From assembly GCA_001899685.1 (NCBI GenBank), contig MKWG01000027.1, positions 1 through 64,000 on the forward strand: a DNA stretch of 64,000 nt, read 5' to 3'. A model generated the notes under the pieces. The model made no database searches. It had not been told where the DNA came from and was given only the letters and a program-made list of their open reading frames with translations. Below are positions 27,274-34,264 of this stretch, in pieces; within the stretch, counting starts at the first letter, position 1; the number at the start of each line of letters is the position of its first letter. Made by a program: the position numbers and the translations under genes. This DNA comes from Sphingobacteriales bacterium 44-15 (lineage in GTDB: Bacteria; Bacteroidota; Bacteroidia; Chitinophagales; Chitinophagaceae).

Positions 27274-27675
27274 ATGAACACTAAATATATACAAGTACCC
27301 GAGGAATTAATATTCAATCCGAATATTAACTACTCATACATTCGAGTTTTGCATGCACTCGCCTTTAAGTATTGCTATTACAAAGAGAATCGTTTAAATA
27401 AGTATAGTACTGATGGGTTGGCTAATGATTTAGGGGTGTCCAGGAGATGGATACAAAAGGCAATAGCCTATTTAAAGGAAAATGGTTTAATTATAACTAA
27501 ACGAAACGTTGAATACATTAATCCTATGTACTGTTATCAATCCTTGCCTGAAACAAGGGAAGACAATATAGCACACATCCTGGAAGATCATATCAAATTT
27601 CACGGTGTGCAACCCGCTAAAGAAGAAGACGCTGAACAATATTATAAAGATTATCCGCTATCAGATATCTGGTAA
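27274..27675 (+). CDS. HTH protein, possible replication or regulatory
   Basis: 133 aa from the ATG at 27274 (an upstream TTG was rejected). The N-terminal part has the segment YIRVLHALAFKYC and then LANDLGVSRRWIQKAIAYL, a winged HTH like those of phage replication initiators and MarR-like regulators. The C-terminal half is polar. It is downstream of the winged-helix gene with 29 bp between, so they are cotranscribed. Confidence 0.65.
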   Translation: MNTKYIQVPEELIFNPNINYSYIRVLHALAFKYCYYKENRLNKYSTDGLANDLGVSRRWIQKAIAYLKENGLIITKRNVEYINPMYCYQSLPETREDNIAHILEDHIKFHGVQPAKEEDAEQYYKDYPLSDIW

Positions 27676-27692
27676 AGTTTTCATTAATCTAC

Positions 27693-27726
27693 AAGCCTGG
27701 GGTATATCTATACCCTGGCTTTTTCT
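27693..27726 (+). terminator. Terminator after the early HTH genes
   Basis: Stem AGCC-GGG-TATA against TATA-CCC-GGCT with one mismatch and one bulge, followed by TTTTTCTTTT. The next 280 bases to 28008 show no gene or clear promoter that I can support. Confidence 0.7.
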
Positions 27727-28008
27727 TTTGATCTTTGATAAGAATTTCGTTAAATGAGCTTAACACTATTGCGGACAATAGAATGAAGTATTAGCTTCGC
27801 ATCATTATCAGTTAAACACTGAACCGGGTTAAGGTTATAACCGTTTGTTCCCGGCATCTTCAAAAACTAAACGGGGACTTCTTCACAAAAGACTTCCCAC
27901 GGAGATTTTTAAGACACAAAACAAAGATTGTTTTAAATCCTGTCTCTAAAAAGCCACATTTTTTTAAATCAAAAATGGGGAACAGCACACAATCTGAACA
28001 TCTGTACC

Positions 28009-28362
28009 ATGTCAACAATAGCAACAAGGCAATCACTTCAAGATATTCAATTGCCAGCATTAGAAGGAATTTATAAAAGAATAGGGTTTTCCGTAGATGA
28101 AGTATTTAACGGACTTTGGGAAAATGGGTGGATAATATTAAAAGAAGAGGCAGAAAGTGGATGTGAAAGTGAAAGTAAAAGTATAATTAAGCAAGTTGAG
28201 TATAATCTGCTGCATACGTTTGAAAACTTAAAAGAAGCTGCAAGGAGTTCAATTAAATCAGGTAAACAAACTACTGCCAGAGACTATTTCAGAATGAAAG
28301 TGGAAGCTATGATAATGGATTGTGTAGAGGAGTTAGATGGAGGGGTATTTAAAACAATTTAA
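28009..28362 (+). CDS. Hypothetical protein
   Basis: 117-aa acidic, mostly helical protein with no family I can assign. The N-terminal 45 residues (LPALEGIYKRIGFSVDEVF) may be an HTH-like or small dimer segment. It sits in a rightward two-gene unit beyond the early terminator. Codon use is AT-rich like its neighbours. Confidence 0.5.
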   Translation: MSTIATRQSLQDIQLPALEGIYKRIGFSVDEVFNGLWENGWIILKEEAESGCESESKSIIKQVEYNLLHTFENLKEAARSSIKSGKQTTARDYFRMKVEAMIMDCVEELDGGVFKTI

Positions 28363-28394
28363 TTAACCTGCCCTTATGGGCGTAAAACATTAAT

Positions 28395-28790
28395 ATGAGT
28401 TATACCCAAATCTTAGAATTTTTAAAAAGTCAAAACCTGAATACTTTAATATCTTCTTTAGAGATTGAGCCTAAATTAAGTCCACTTAGTGAAGAGAATA
28501 AAGAATATTTAATGAAAGATTTCCCGGAAGTGTTTAGCGTTATCTTTTTGCAAGATATAAAACAGCCACATATATGGCAGGATGATAAAGGGTATTGTTA
28601 TTGGTGGGCTGCTTTTCTGGGGGATAGCAAAAACGAATGTATAATAAGGTCTAAAAAAGATATCATCTACAATAGCGCTCATAAAGGTGTTTACATCAGT
28701 AAAAACAACCTCACCGGGATTTTTAAAACATATAATACTTGCGCACAAAGTAAGATAAGCTTTTTATGTTTTACGGTGGATGCAGCTTAA
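28395..28790 (+). CDS. Hypothetical protein
   Basis: 131 aa, N-terminal helical (FLKSQNLNTLISSL), central aromatic segment (HIWQDDKGYCYWWAAFLG) with several cysteines, no named family. It follows the 117-aa gene by 32 bp. Downstream are two terminator-like hairpins and an inverted repeat that ends this unit against the leftward Mom-like gene. Confidence 0.5.
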   Translation: MSYTQILEFLKSQNLNTLISSLEIEPKLSPLSEENKEYLMKDFPEVFSVIFLQDIKQPHIWQDDKGYCYWWAAFLGDSKNECIIRSKKDIIYNSAHKGVYISKNNLTGIFKTYNTCAQSKISFLCFTVDAA

Positions 28791-28807
28791 TAGGCACTAA
28801 TTTTATT

Positions 28808-28835
28808 AGCCTCAGCCCCAGCGCTGAGGCTTTTT
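28808..28835 (+). terminator. Rightward terminator
   Basis: Stem AGCCTCAGC/GCTGAGGCT followed by TTTTT, directly after the 131-aa gene. Confidence 0.8.
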
Positions 28836-28838
28836 CAT

Positions 28839-28907
28839 GCCCGGCAATTAGCCGGGTTTATCTTCAGCCAAATGTGCCTCAAATTATACACTTATGGCTG
28901 AAGATAA
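28839..28907. terminator. Terminator hairpin plus 13-bp inverted repeat
   Basis: A CCCGGCAATTAGCCGGG hairpin (28840-28856), also present at 34821-34837, and a perfect 13-bp inverted repeat TTATCTTCAGCCA/TGGCTGAAGATAA (28858-28870, 28895-28907). They lie between convergent units and probably stop transcription both ways. Confidence 0.65.
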
Positions 28908-29742
28908 TCAGGCGCAAAGTTTCTCCACCCATTTATTTTTCTGCTGTTCTTTTATAGTGCGGTTTGCTTCCTTCTCATTACCTGTTAGCTTAATAAGGTA
29001 ATCATAAAGGATGTCCCGGTTTTCGCACTGTTTGAGTGCATTTGCCAATGCTGCAGCACGGGCAATTTGTGCTAATGGTGGCACATAGTCTGCAATCAGT
29101 TGCTCCCCAACCCTCTCCTTCGGATAGGGTAACTCCTTTAGTTTAATATTCTTCTTTGCCCGCTTACAAAGAGGATATAGATAACGGTAAGTTCTTACTT
29201 CGAATGTTTGCAATACCCCTTCTGCATGCAGAACATTACGCCAGATCATACCACGGGGATTTGCAGTATTGGTAAATTGTGTGTTATGGTAGATCTCACC
29301 TGTTTCTACATGCTTTTGGAATAGTGTTTTGGAGAAGCCATAATATGAAAAATTTGCAGCTTGGTAAGTAGTGCCTACACCCAGGCGACCATCGGCAAAG
29401 CTCTGCACCAACTCAAAACCACGTTCACGAAGTATTTTAAACGACCGGGATAAAAGCCAAGTTTCAGTGTTGGTCTTTAATCTATCATCTATCCACAACC
29501 GGTTAAGCTCAATACAACTTTCACCCGGTGTATTTGTAATGCTGTGCCACGCCTTATGGTTCATCGCATTACCAAACACTGCACACCCTAACAGTTGCCC
29601 CCCCCCCGTCCATTATTCCAACATTGAGCGCACCAAAAGCAAAATTCCATTTGTGGGAATAATGATTCTTTAGCATCATCTCCTTTGCCAGTTCTTTTTC
29701 TATAGGATAAGTGTTTAGGTCAGCAAAATTTTGATATTCCAT
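28908..29742 (-). CDS. Mom-like DNA adenine modification protein, frameshifted at a poly-G tract
   Basis: Mom-family protein, which in phage Mu turns DNA adenines into a methylcarbamoyl-type base that blocks host restriction. The C-terminal frame has MNHKAWHSITN, ELNRLWIDDRLKTNTETWLL, FADGRLGVGT and YQAANFSYYGF, typical of the family. The true start is ATG 29742 (MEYQNFADLNTYPIEKEL), reading 45 residues to D45, then a run of 10 G (29598-29607). With 10 G translation stops after 57 codons; 9 or 12 G would give about 277 aa (GQLLGCAVFGNAMN). Repeat length may switch the gene on and off, or it may be a sequencing error. A GTG at 29579 is only an internal remnant. Confidence 0.85.
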
Positions 29743-29754
29743 TTTAAGTGGTTT

Positions 29755-29786
29755 GAGTAAAAAACCAGTCGTAGATACGACCGGTT
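29755..29786 (-). terminator. Terminator hairpin just before the Mom-like gene
   Basis: A 10-bp stem AACCGGTCGT/ACGACTGGTT with loop ATCT, followed on the minus strand by TTTTTT. It ends 13 bases before the Mom-like ATG, too close for a separate promoter, so transcription from terS must read through. It may work as an attenuator: TGGTTT of the terminator could instead pair with AAACCA next to the start. Confidence 0.65.
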
Positions 29787-29823
29787 ATTATGTCAGAAAA
29801 AAAAACAAAAAAGAAAAAGGTAA

Positions 29824-29900
29824 AAGAAACCACCCCCTAACCGTGCCTTCGCACCATATCCTTTTCAGGACATCCGCGTTTCCGCGCCTGGTGGTTTCTT
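29824..29900 (-). ncRNA. Candidate structured RNA, four-way junction
   Basis: On the minus strand an 11-bp outer stem (AAGAAACCACC/GGTGGTTTCTT) encloses three hairpins: CGCG-GAAA-CGCG, ATGTCCT-GAAA-AGGATAT with 7 pairs, and GTGC-GAAG-GCAC. Two have GNRA loops only on this strand. A U-rich run follows. It overlaps the terS stop and lies upstream of the Mom attenuator. It resembles no RNA class I know. Confidence 0.45.
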
Positions 29901-30552
29901 AGTTTATTATCTCAGCCTCTCCATCTTCGGAAAGATTTATTTCATTTTTTATTATCTCAGTCGCAACGAAGGGATGATCTCCATTATCTATCCGGGCTAT
30001 CTCTAACAACTCTATCAGCGCAATTAGTTGCTCATCAGTCAGCCGGGAAAAATCGTATACATTTTTCTTTGCCTCATCCTCTATTCTCTTCTGCCTGTTT
30101 GTGATTTCGTTGTACAGCTTAACCCCGGTAACAGCTACCTTTAAATCTTGCTTTTGATTTATCAGTCCCGCCAGAACACTGTCTACATGCTCATCATTCA
30201 GGGACTTAGCACTGAGTTGTGCATTGATTAGGAGAAGTATATCCGGGTTACCAAGCAGACGATTAGCAATCGCTTTAGCTCTCTCCCGTTGGCGTTTAAT
30301 CGAAAGATTTAAACCGTACACATCAGCGACCGTACTCAATCCATCTCCGGCAAACTCCTCGAAATACAATTCCGTGAACCTGATTTCTTCAGGTTGTAGC
30401 TTTAGAGCTTCCCCGACGTGCTGTATAGTGGTCTCACCATTGCGGAGCATTTCCGTTAACCTCTCTTTAGTTAGGTTTTCCGGCAACGGTTTGAAATCTT
30501 CCGCAGATAATAGATTATCGTCTACGGTTTCCATTCCGTTTGTGTGGTTCAT
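29899..30552 (-). CDS. terS: Putative terminase small subunit
   Basis: 217 aa. A helical protein with an HTH-like N-terminal half (TELYFEEFAGDGLSTVADVY), then SIKRQRERAKAI and LLLINAQLSAKSLNDEHVDS, followed by the TGVKLYNEITNRQKR helix, which fit the DNA-binding and oligomerisation parts of small terminases. It is preceded by a 146-aa gene, overlapping by 38 bp. In most phages terS and terL are adjacent; here terL is 8.6 kb to the left with other genes in between. Confidence 0.75.
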   Translation of the reverse strand: MNHTNGMETVDDNLLSAEDFKPLPENLTKERLTEMLRNGETTIQHVGEALKLQPEEIRFTELYFEEFAGDGLSTVADVYGLNLSIKRQRERAKAIANRLLGNPDILLLINAQLSAKSLNDEHVDSVLAGLINQKQDLKVAVTGVKLYNEITNRQKRIEDEAKKNVYDFSRLTDEQLIALIELLEIARIDNGDHPFVATEIIKNEINLSEDGEAEIIN

Positions 30553-30955
30553 TTTGAATTACCTTTTTCTTATTAGGGTCTTCAGTGTCCGCAATTGTTA
30601 CCGCAACAAAAGTTTTATCGCTTTGGTCTTGCAATGATTTGATGATTTGCTGGTCAACTTCTTTTTGAGCTTCCTCTAAGTCTGGCACTTCTTCAGTCTT
30701 TGCCGCTGAAAGGATTTCCTCCCTTTCTTCATACTGCTTTAGTGCCTTATTAAGGACAGAAAGTAAATTATCAATGCAAACACCACATGAAAGATTATGC
30801 ACCCTACCTGTAATCAGTGTGTATATTTTACCGGCTTTTTTCTTCCAGGTTTCGTCTAAGCCAGAAGCGTATCCGCTTTGCATCCAGGATTTGATTTGCT
30901 GTCTTTTTTCAGAAAGCAAATCATATTGATCTTTTGAAATAGTATAGTTTCCCAT
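30515..30955 (-). CDS. Hypothetical protein upstream of terS
   Basis: 146 aa from the ATG at 30955 (an upstream TTG was rejected). The N-terminal half has a basic helix (YDLLSEKRQQIKSWMQSG) and then a SCGVCIDNLL segment that may bind a metal or disulphide. Acidic, polar C-terminal end. Family unknown. It is the first gene of a leftward unit with terS, and overlaps it. Confidence 0.55.
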   Translation of the reverse strand: MGNYTISKDQYDLLSEKRQQIKSWMQSGYASGLDETWKKKAGKIYTLITGRVHNLSCGVCIDNLLSVLNKALKQYEEREEILSAAKTEEVPDLEEAQKEVDQQIIKSLQDQSDKTFVAVTIADTEDPNKKKVIQNEPHKRNGNRRR

Positions 30956-31048
30956 ATCCTTATTTATACGCAAATATTTTTTCCGGTCAGGTTACATTGC
31001 TATTACATCTAATTAACTCCACACGAATAAATTAACTGTACACATTTG

Positions 31049-31108
31049 GCGAACTATCACAGTATTTTGTGATACTGTTGCCACATTTAATTAACATTAT
31101 TAATTTTG
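31049..31108 (+). promoter_or_regulatory. Rightward promoter region with half-operator and overlapping dyads
   Basis: GCGAACTAT at 31049-31057 equals the left half of the 26728 operator. It runs into two overlapping dyads, TATCACA/TGTGATA (31055-31074) and CAGTAT/ATACTG (31060-31077). Downstream is a promoter: -33 GTTG (31077-31080), 20-base spacer, -7 TAATTTTG (31101-31108). The intergenic region is shared with the leftward terS unit. Confidence 0.6.
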
Positions 31109-31124
31109 TTTTTACTTGTAAGAC

Positions 31125-31166
31125 ATGATAATCCCCTGGATGTTTTTACATCCGGGGTCTTTTTAA
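31125..31166 (+). promoter_or_regulatory. Leader ORF and attenuator-like hairpin
   Basis: An ATG at 31125 opens a 13-codon ORF ending TAA at 31164. It runs through a hairpin: CCCCTGGATGT paired with ACATCCGGGG, followed by TCTTTTT. This lies between the promoter (start near 31113) and the HNH gene start at 31180. It resembles an attenuator with a leader peptide, but the peptide could also be chance. Confidence 0.5.
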
Positions 31167-31179
31167 ACTACAAAAAAGA

Positions 31180-31890
31180 ATGAATGAGAAAGAGTTAAGC
31201 ATTTACAACAGACCTGCCATTTCCACTATCACAATACCGAAAGATGAATATGAAAAGCTCCTAAAAAATCAGAAAAAAGTAGGTGTTATCCAACATGCTT
31301 TTAAAAGGTTCGAGAGCATTGAAGGCGAAATATGGGAAGAAATACCAGGCGCATGCAGCTACGAAGTTAGCAACCTGGGACGGCTTCGCAAGTGCTACCG
31401 GGATAGATATAATACTTACTTCGTTAGTGTTGTTCCGGTGAGGGTTAATAAGGATGGATACATGCGGAAGAGGTTGTACCTGGGGGACGGACTGACGAAG
31501 GAGATATACCTGCATAAAGTAGTTGCTGAAGCATTCGTACCGAGGGCAGAGAGCATGAGGAACTGGATACCTTACCATATTAACGGGGATAATGCAGATT
31601 GTCGGGCGTCTAATCTCGGATGGAGACCCAAAAAAATTCCAGAAAGGCAAACAGGTAGACTGAAAGTGATTGAGTTTATTTCCAAAGTAAACGGGGAAAT
31701 TAAACAACGCAGAGCCAAACTGAGTATCGGAGATATTGAAGAGATAGGACGGTTATTGAAACTAAAAAAACTAACACAAAGGCAAATAGCACATCGCTTT
31801 AATGTTTCTCAAACTTTGATAAGCCGAATTAAAAAGCAGGGAATAAGATTTGTAAACGGCAAAGCAATACCCTACCAACGTTTCCTGTAG
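31180..31890 (+). CDS. NUMOD4-HNH homing endonuclease
   Basis: 236 aa. NUMOD4 DNA-binding motif at 50-92 (GEIWEEIPG, YEVSNLGRLR, NKDGYMRKRLY), HNH at 110-150 (LHKVVAEAFVP, then YHINGDNADCRASNLGW), and a C-terminal helix-turn-helix at about 196-220 (LTQRQIAHRFNVSQTLISRI). Phage homing nucleases of this type move themselves between phages. It is the first gene after the leader hairpin and its stop is 2 bp from the sigma-like gene. Confidence 0.88.
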   Translation: MNEKELSIYNRPAISTITIPKDEYEKLLKNQKKVGVIQHAFKRFESIEGEIWEEIPGACSYEVSNLGRLRKCYRDRYNTYFVSVVPVRVNKDGYMRKRLYLGDGLTKEIYLHKVVAEAFVPRAESMRNWIPYHINGDNADCRASNLGWRPKKIPERQTGRLKVIEFISKVNGEIKQRRAKLSIGDIEEIGRLLKLKKLTQRQIAHRFNVSQTLISRIKKQGIRFVNGKAIPYQRFL

Positions 31891-31892
31891 AG

Positions 31893-32483
31893 ATGAAAGA
31901 GAAAATAATATCAGACCTATATAATAATAAAGAACTAAAGCGAAGAGTAAATAAACTGTGTGGCAAAAGAAAGATCATTGCAGATGAGCTCTTCTCTGAA
32001 ATCTTTGTCCGGTTACTAAGTAAAAGTGATGAATATATATTCCAGCACCACCAGCGGGGAACCTTAGTAGCGGCGGCGACTGTAATTGCCAGGAATATTC
32101 TCTTTCAAAAAAATTCTGAATTTGAAAAAACTGTTTTAAAGCCATATTTCAAAAAAGCTCGGAACCTCTATTCAGGGGAAGAAAGGGAAACTGATCTACT
32201 GGAAGAAATTCCCGAGGAACAGGAGGATAATGTAATGAATGATCTGTCAAAAGCACTAAATGAAGAGTTGCCAAAAATTCACTATCACAGAAAATATCTA
32301 ATCACTGAGCTACTAAGGCAATCAAAGTTTGATGATAATAAAGGCAAGTGGAAACACGCAACAATAAAACAGATAAGCGAAAATCCGACCAGATACAGAT
32401 ATAACACTGAAAGTATCAATAAGGCAAAAGATGAATTACGGGAACGTATAACTGAAAATTTAAAAAGTAAACGTCATGTTTGA
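31893..32483 (+). CDS. Sigma-like transcription factor (putative)
   Basis: 196 aa. Residues 29-50 (IIADELFSEIFVRLLSKS) look like a sigma-70 region 2 helix; residues 150-185 (HATIKQISE, then NTESINKAKDELRERI) look like a region 4 HTH with an inserted loop. If correct it is an alternative sigma factor for later phage promoters, but the match is loose. It starts 2 bp after the HNH gene and overlaps the next gene by 8 bp. Confidence 0.5.
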   Translation: MKEKIISDLYNNKELKRRVNKLCGKRKIIADELFSEIFVRLLSKSDEYIFQHHQRGTLVAAATVIARNILFQKNSEFEKTVLKPYFKKARNLYSGEERETDLLEEIPEEQEDNVMNDLSKALNEELPKIHYHRKYLITELLRQSKFDDNKGKWKHATIKQISENPTRYRYNTESINKAKDELRERITENLKSKRHV

Positions 32484-32820
32484 GAATATAAGAATGAACG
32501 ACAATTGGATATCTTCTGTAGATATCGGGAAGATGAATCGTTTTAAGTTTAAACAGGGATTCGATTTTTCTTTTGTGTTGAAAGATGAAACTCAAACCAG
32601 GGATATACTCCTTATTAGAGTAAAGTTTAAACAAAAAAAAGTTGATCAAATACTTAATAATTATGCTTCAGTGAATAAGGACGGAGAACTACTTTTCCCG
32701 GTTGATCTACCGGCTGATAAACTTTTTGAGCTTTCCCTATTTGGAGATGATGGGGAAAAAGATGCAACGCCTGAACGCCCAAAGTTTTCCGAACAAAAAT
32801 TCTCAGGATTTTCAAATTAA
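32476..32820 (+). CDS. Hypothetical protein
   Basis: 114 aa, beta-rich N-terminal half (FDFSFVLKDETQTRDILLI) and polar C-terminal tail (EKDATPERPKFSEQKFSGF). No family. It overlaps the sigma-like gene and is followed 14 bp later by the 65-aa gene. Confidence 0.5.
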   Translation: MFENIRMNDNWISSVDIGKMNRFKFKQGFDFSFVLKDETQTRDILLIRVKFKQKKVDQILNNYASVNKDGELLFPVDLPADKLFELSLFGDDGEKDATPERPKFSEQKFSGFSN

Positions 32821-32834
32821 TAAAATATAAAACT

Positions 32835-33032
32835 ATGACCACTCCCTACAGAGGATTTAGAATCCAAGCAGACAAATTAGATAACGGATTTACGGCAATC
32901 GCATTGAGAGATAAAAATGGCAATTTAATTAAAGCAGAAACCGTAAAAGAGATTCTCCCTGAAGCTGTCTTTGCTACAAAATGTTACATTGATCTATTAT
33001 TAAGACCCGAAGAAAGCCTGGTTATCGCATAA
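32835..33032 (+). CDS. Hypothetical small protein
   Basis: 65 aa with strands RGFRIQADKL and TAIALRDKNG, then a helix VFATKCYIDLLL. A small beta-alpha protein of unknown role, in the early unit. Confidence 0.5.
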   Translation: MTTPYRGFRIQADKLDNGFTAIALRDKNGNLIKAETVKEILPEAVFATKCYIDLLLRPEESLVIA

Positions 33033-33065
33033 TCTCTGCAAAACGGAAGCAAGAATTTCAATAAA

Positions 33066-33092
33066 AAAGGGAGCTACATAATAGCCCCCTTT
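33066..33092 (+). terminator. Terminator hairpin
   Basis: AAAGGG-a-GCTA against TAGC-c-CCCTTT with a 5-base loop. It may stop rightward transcription after the 65-aa gene; the A-rich left arm also lets it work leftward. Confidence 0.65.
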
Positions 33093-33164
33093 ATCCCTAA
33101 ATCCTTAAACTCAACGTTGCAGTTGATGTGAAAGAACAGTCTCAAGATACTATTTAATTTCAAA

Positions 33165-33416
33165 ATGAAATACACAAGTTTTACAGTAAAGAGAAACAAA
33201 AAGAATCCAGGTAGCTATAAAGTTGAGTTTACCGGTTCTCGTATTGATAGCATGGGAACCTGGGAAAGTTCTGGAACATTTGGGGAACTCATTCTGGTTA
33301 ATGGATATTTAATACTGATGAAGTTCATTGCAAAGCCGGTAGCAGTATATAATGATCTTGATCATTTTTGCAGGGTAATAAAAAATGAGTTTGGAATAGC
33401 TCCAAGAATTGAATAA
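33165..33416 (+). CDS. Hypothetical small protein
   Basis: 83-aa basic protein, mainly beta strands (TSFTVKRNKKNPGSYKVEF and ESSGTFGELILVNGYLI), no family known. A terminator before and after the gene makes it a single-gene unit. Confidence 0.5.
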   Translation: MKYTSFTVKRNKKNPGSYKVEFTGSRIDSMGTWESSGTFGELILVNGYLILMKFIAKPVAVYNDLDHFCRVIKNEFGIAPRIE

Positions 33417-33439
33417 ATTGCCGTAATAGCCGGAGAAAA

Positions 33440-33477
33440 CAAAAAGCCTTGGAAGTATAATTTTTCCGGGCTTTTCT
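33440..33477. terminator. Terminator between convergent genes
   Basis: AAAAGCC-TT-GGAA against TTCC-g-GGCTTTT. It lies between the rightward 83-aa gene and the leftward 56-aa gene. Confidence 0.6.
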
Positions 33478-33496
33478 ATTTGCTATCTACAGCAAA

Positions 33497-33667
33497 CTAT
33501 TTCTTAACCTTATCAAAGGTATCGGCATACTTTACCAGCTTATCCCGTGCAGCTTCAAAACCTCCCATATTGTCCACAATTGACTGCTTAATGAAAACTT
33601 GCACCCGTATTTTCACTTCACCTGCTGGCAGTTCTTTTCTACCGGCTTTTGTTGTTTTCTTTTTCAT
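33497..33667 (-). CDS. Small basic protein, ribbon-helix-helix-like
   Basis: 56 aa, ATG at 33667. Sequence begins KKKTTKAGRKELPAGEVKIR, then VQVFIKQSIVDNMGGFEAAR, a basic tail and a helix like some small regulators. A -7 element TATATTTG (33672-33679, minus strand) is so near the ATG that the mRNA could be leaderless. The opposite-strand ORF at the same place is rejected. Confidence 0.6.
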   Translation of the reverse strand: MKKKTTKAGRKELPAGEVKIRVQVFIKQSIVDNMGGFEAARDKLVKYADTFDKVKK

Positions 33668-33824
33668 GTTACAAATATAACATTCTTGCCATCAATTAGT
33701 ATACCTATTAACGAACTAATTGTGGTATGTTAAATACCATTAAACTACCGTAAAATGTACATTAATAGGTTGTAAAATTAAAACCCTGAGATTATCTTTA
33801 CATCATCAAACAAACGCAAACAAA

Positions 33825-33998
33825 ATGACAAGCGAAAAACAAGTAATTCTGACAGCAATCAACTTCAAAGGAGTTGAACAGGTAAAGAGGGAGGCAAAGG
33901 AATTGGCTGAAAAATTATTCTGCTCTGAACAGCATGTTTTAAACATTATCCGCAAAGTAGAAAAGCAACAGATCATTGTTAAACAGGGGTCGAAATAA
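33825..33998 (+). CDS. Small DNA-binding-like protein
   Basis: 57 aa from the ATG at 33825 to TAA at 33998. ELAEKLFCSEQHVLNIIRKV resembles a short HTH. A phage regulator is possible. Confidence 0.5.
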   Translation: MTSEKQVILTAINFKGVEQVKREAKELAEKLFCSEQHVLNIIRKVEKQQIIVKQGSK

Positions 33999-34029
33999 GC
34001 CCCTTCTTATAAACCCTAAACGAAAACAA

Positions 34030-34212
34030 ATGCAAGTAGAAACAATTCAGGAAGCTAAGAAAATAGCAAAGAAAACCAGCGAGGGCGGTAATTACGCCTG
34101 TGTTATCCTTAGTATGGGCAAATACTATGTGGAAACTGAAACGCCCTTTATCAGGTTGCATGAAACCTTAATTGCCGAATATTCGGACGGAGTATTATTA
34201 GACAGTGAGTAA
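34030..34212 (+). CDS. Hypothetical small protein
   Basis: 60 aa from the ATG at 34030, with an N-terminal helix (VETIQEAKKIAKKTSEGG), a strand (NYACVILSMG) and a short strand end. Small beta-alpha protein, unknown. It lies 31 bp after the 57-aa gene. Confidence 0.5.
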   Translation: MQVETIQEAKKIAKKTSEGGNYACVILSMGKYYVETETPFIRLHETLIAEYSDGVLLDSE

Positions 34213-34264
34213 TTTTTTAATCCGGGGAGCCTTCGGGCTTCCCAACCCTAAACAATCAGTACAG

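Noticed and set aside
28908-29579. A 223-aa ORF starting GTG at 29579 as the complete Mom-like gene
   Set aside because: The frame just upstream shows LLGCA and the Mom N-terminal part lies in the frame from ATG 29742, so the GTG is internal to a frameshifted gene.
29824-29900. Hammerhead ribozyme or tRNA-like element
   Set aside because: The conserved hammerhead core is not present and the arms do not match tRNA lengths or a TpsiC loop.
33480-33680. 66-aa plus-strand ORF
   Set aside because: The antisense 56-aa frame has better composition, an ATG with a nearby promoter element and a sensible domain pattern.
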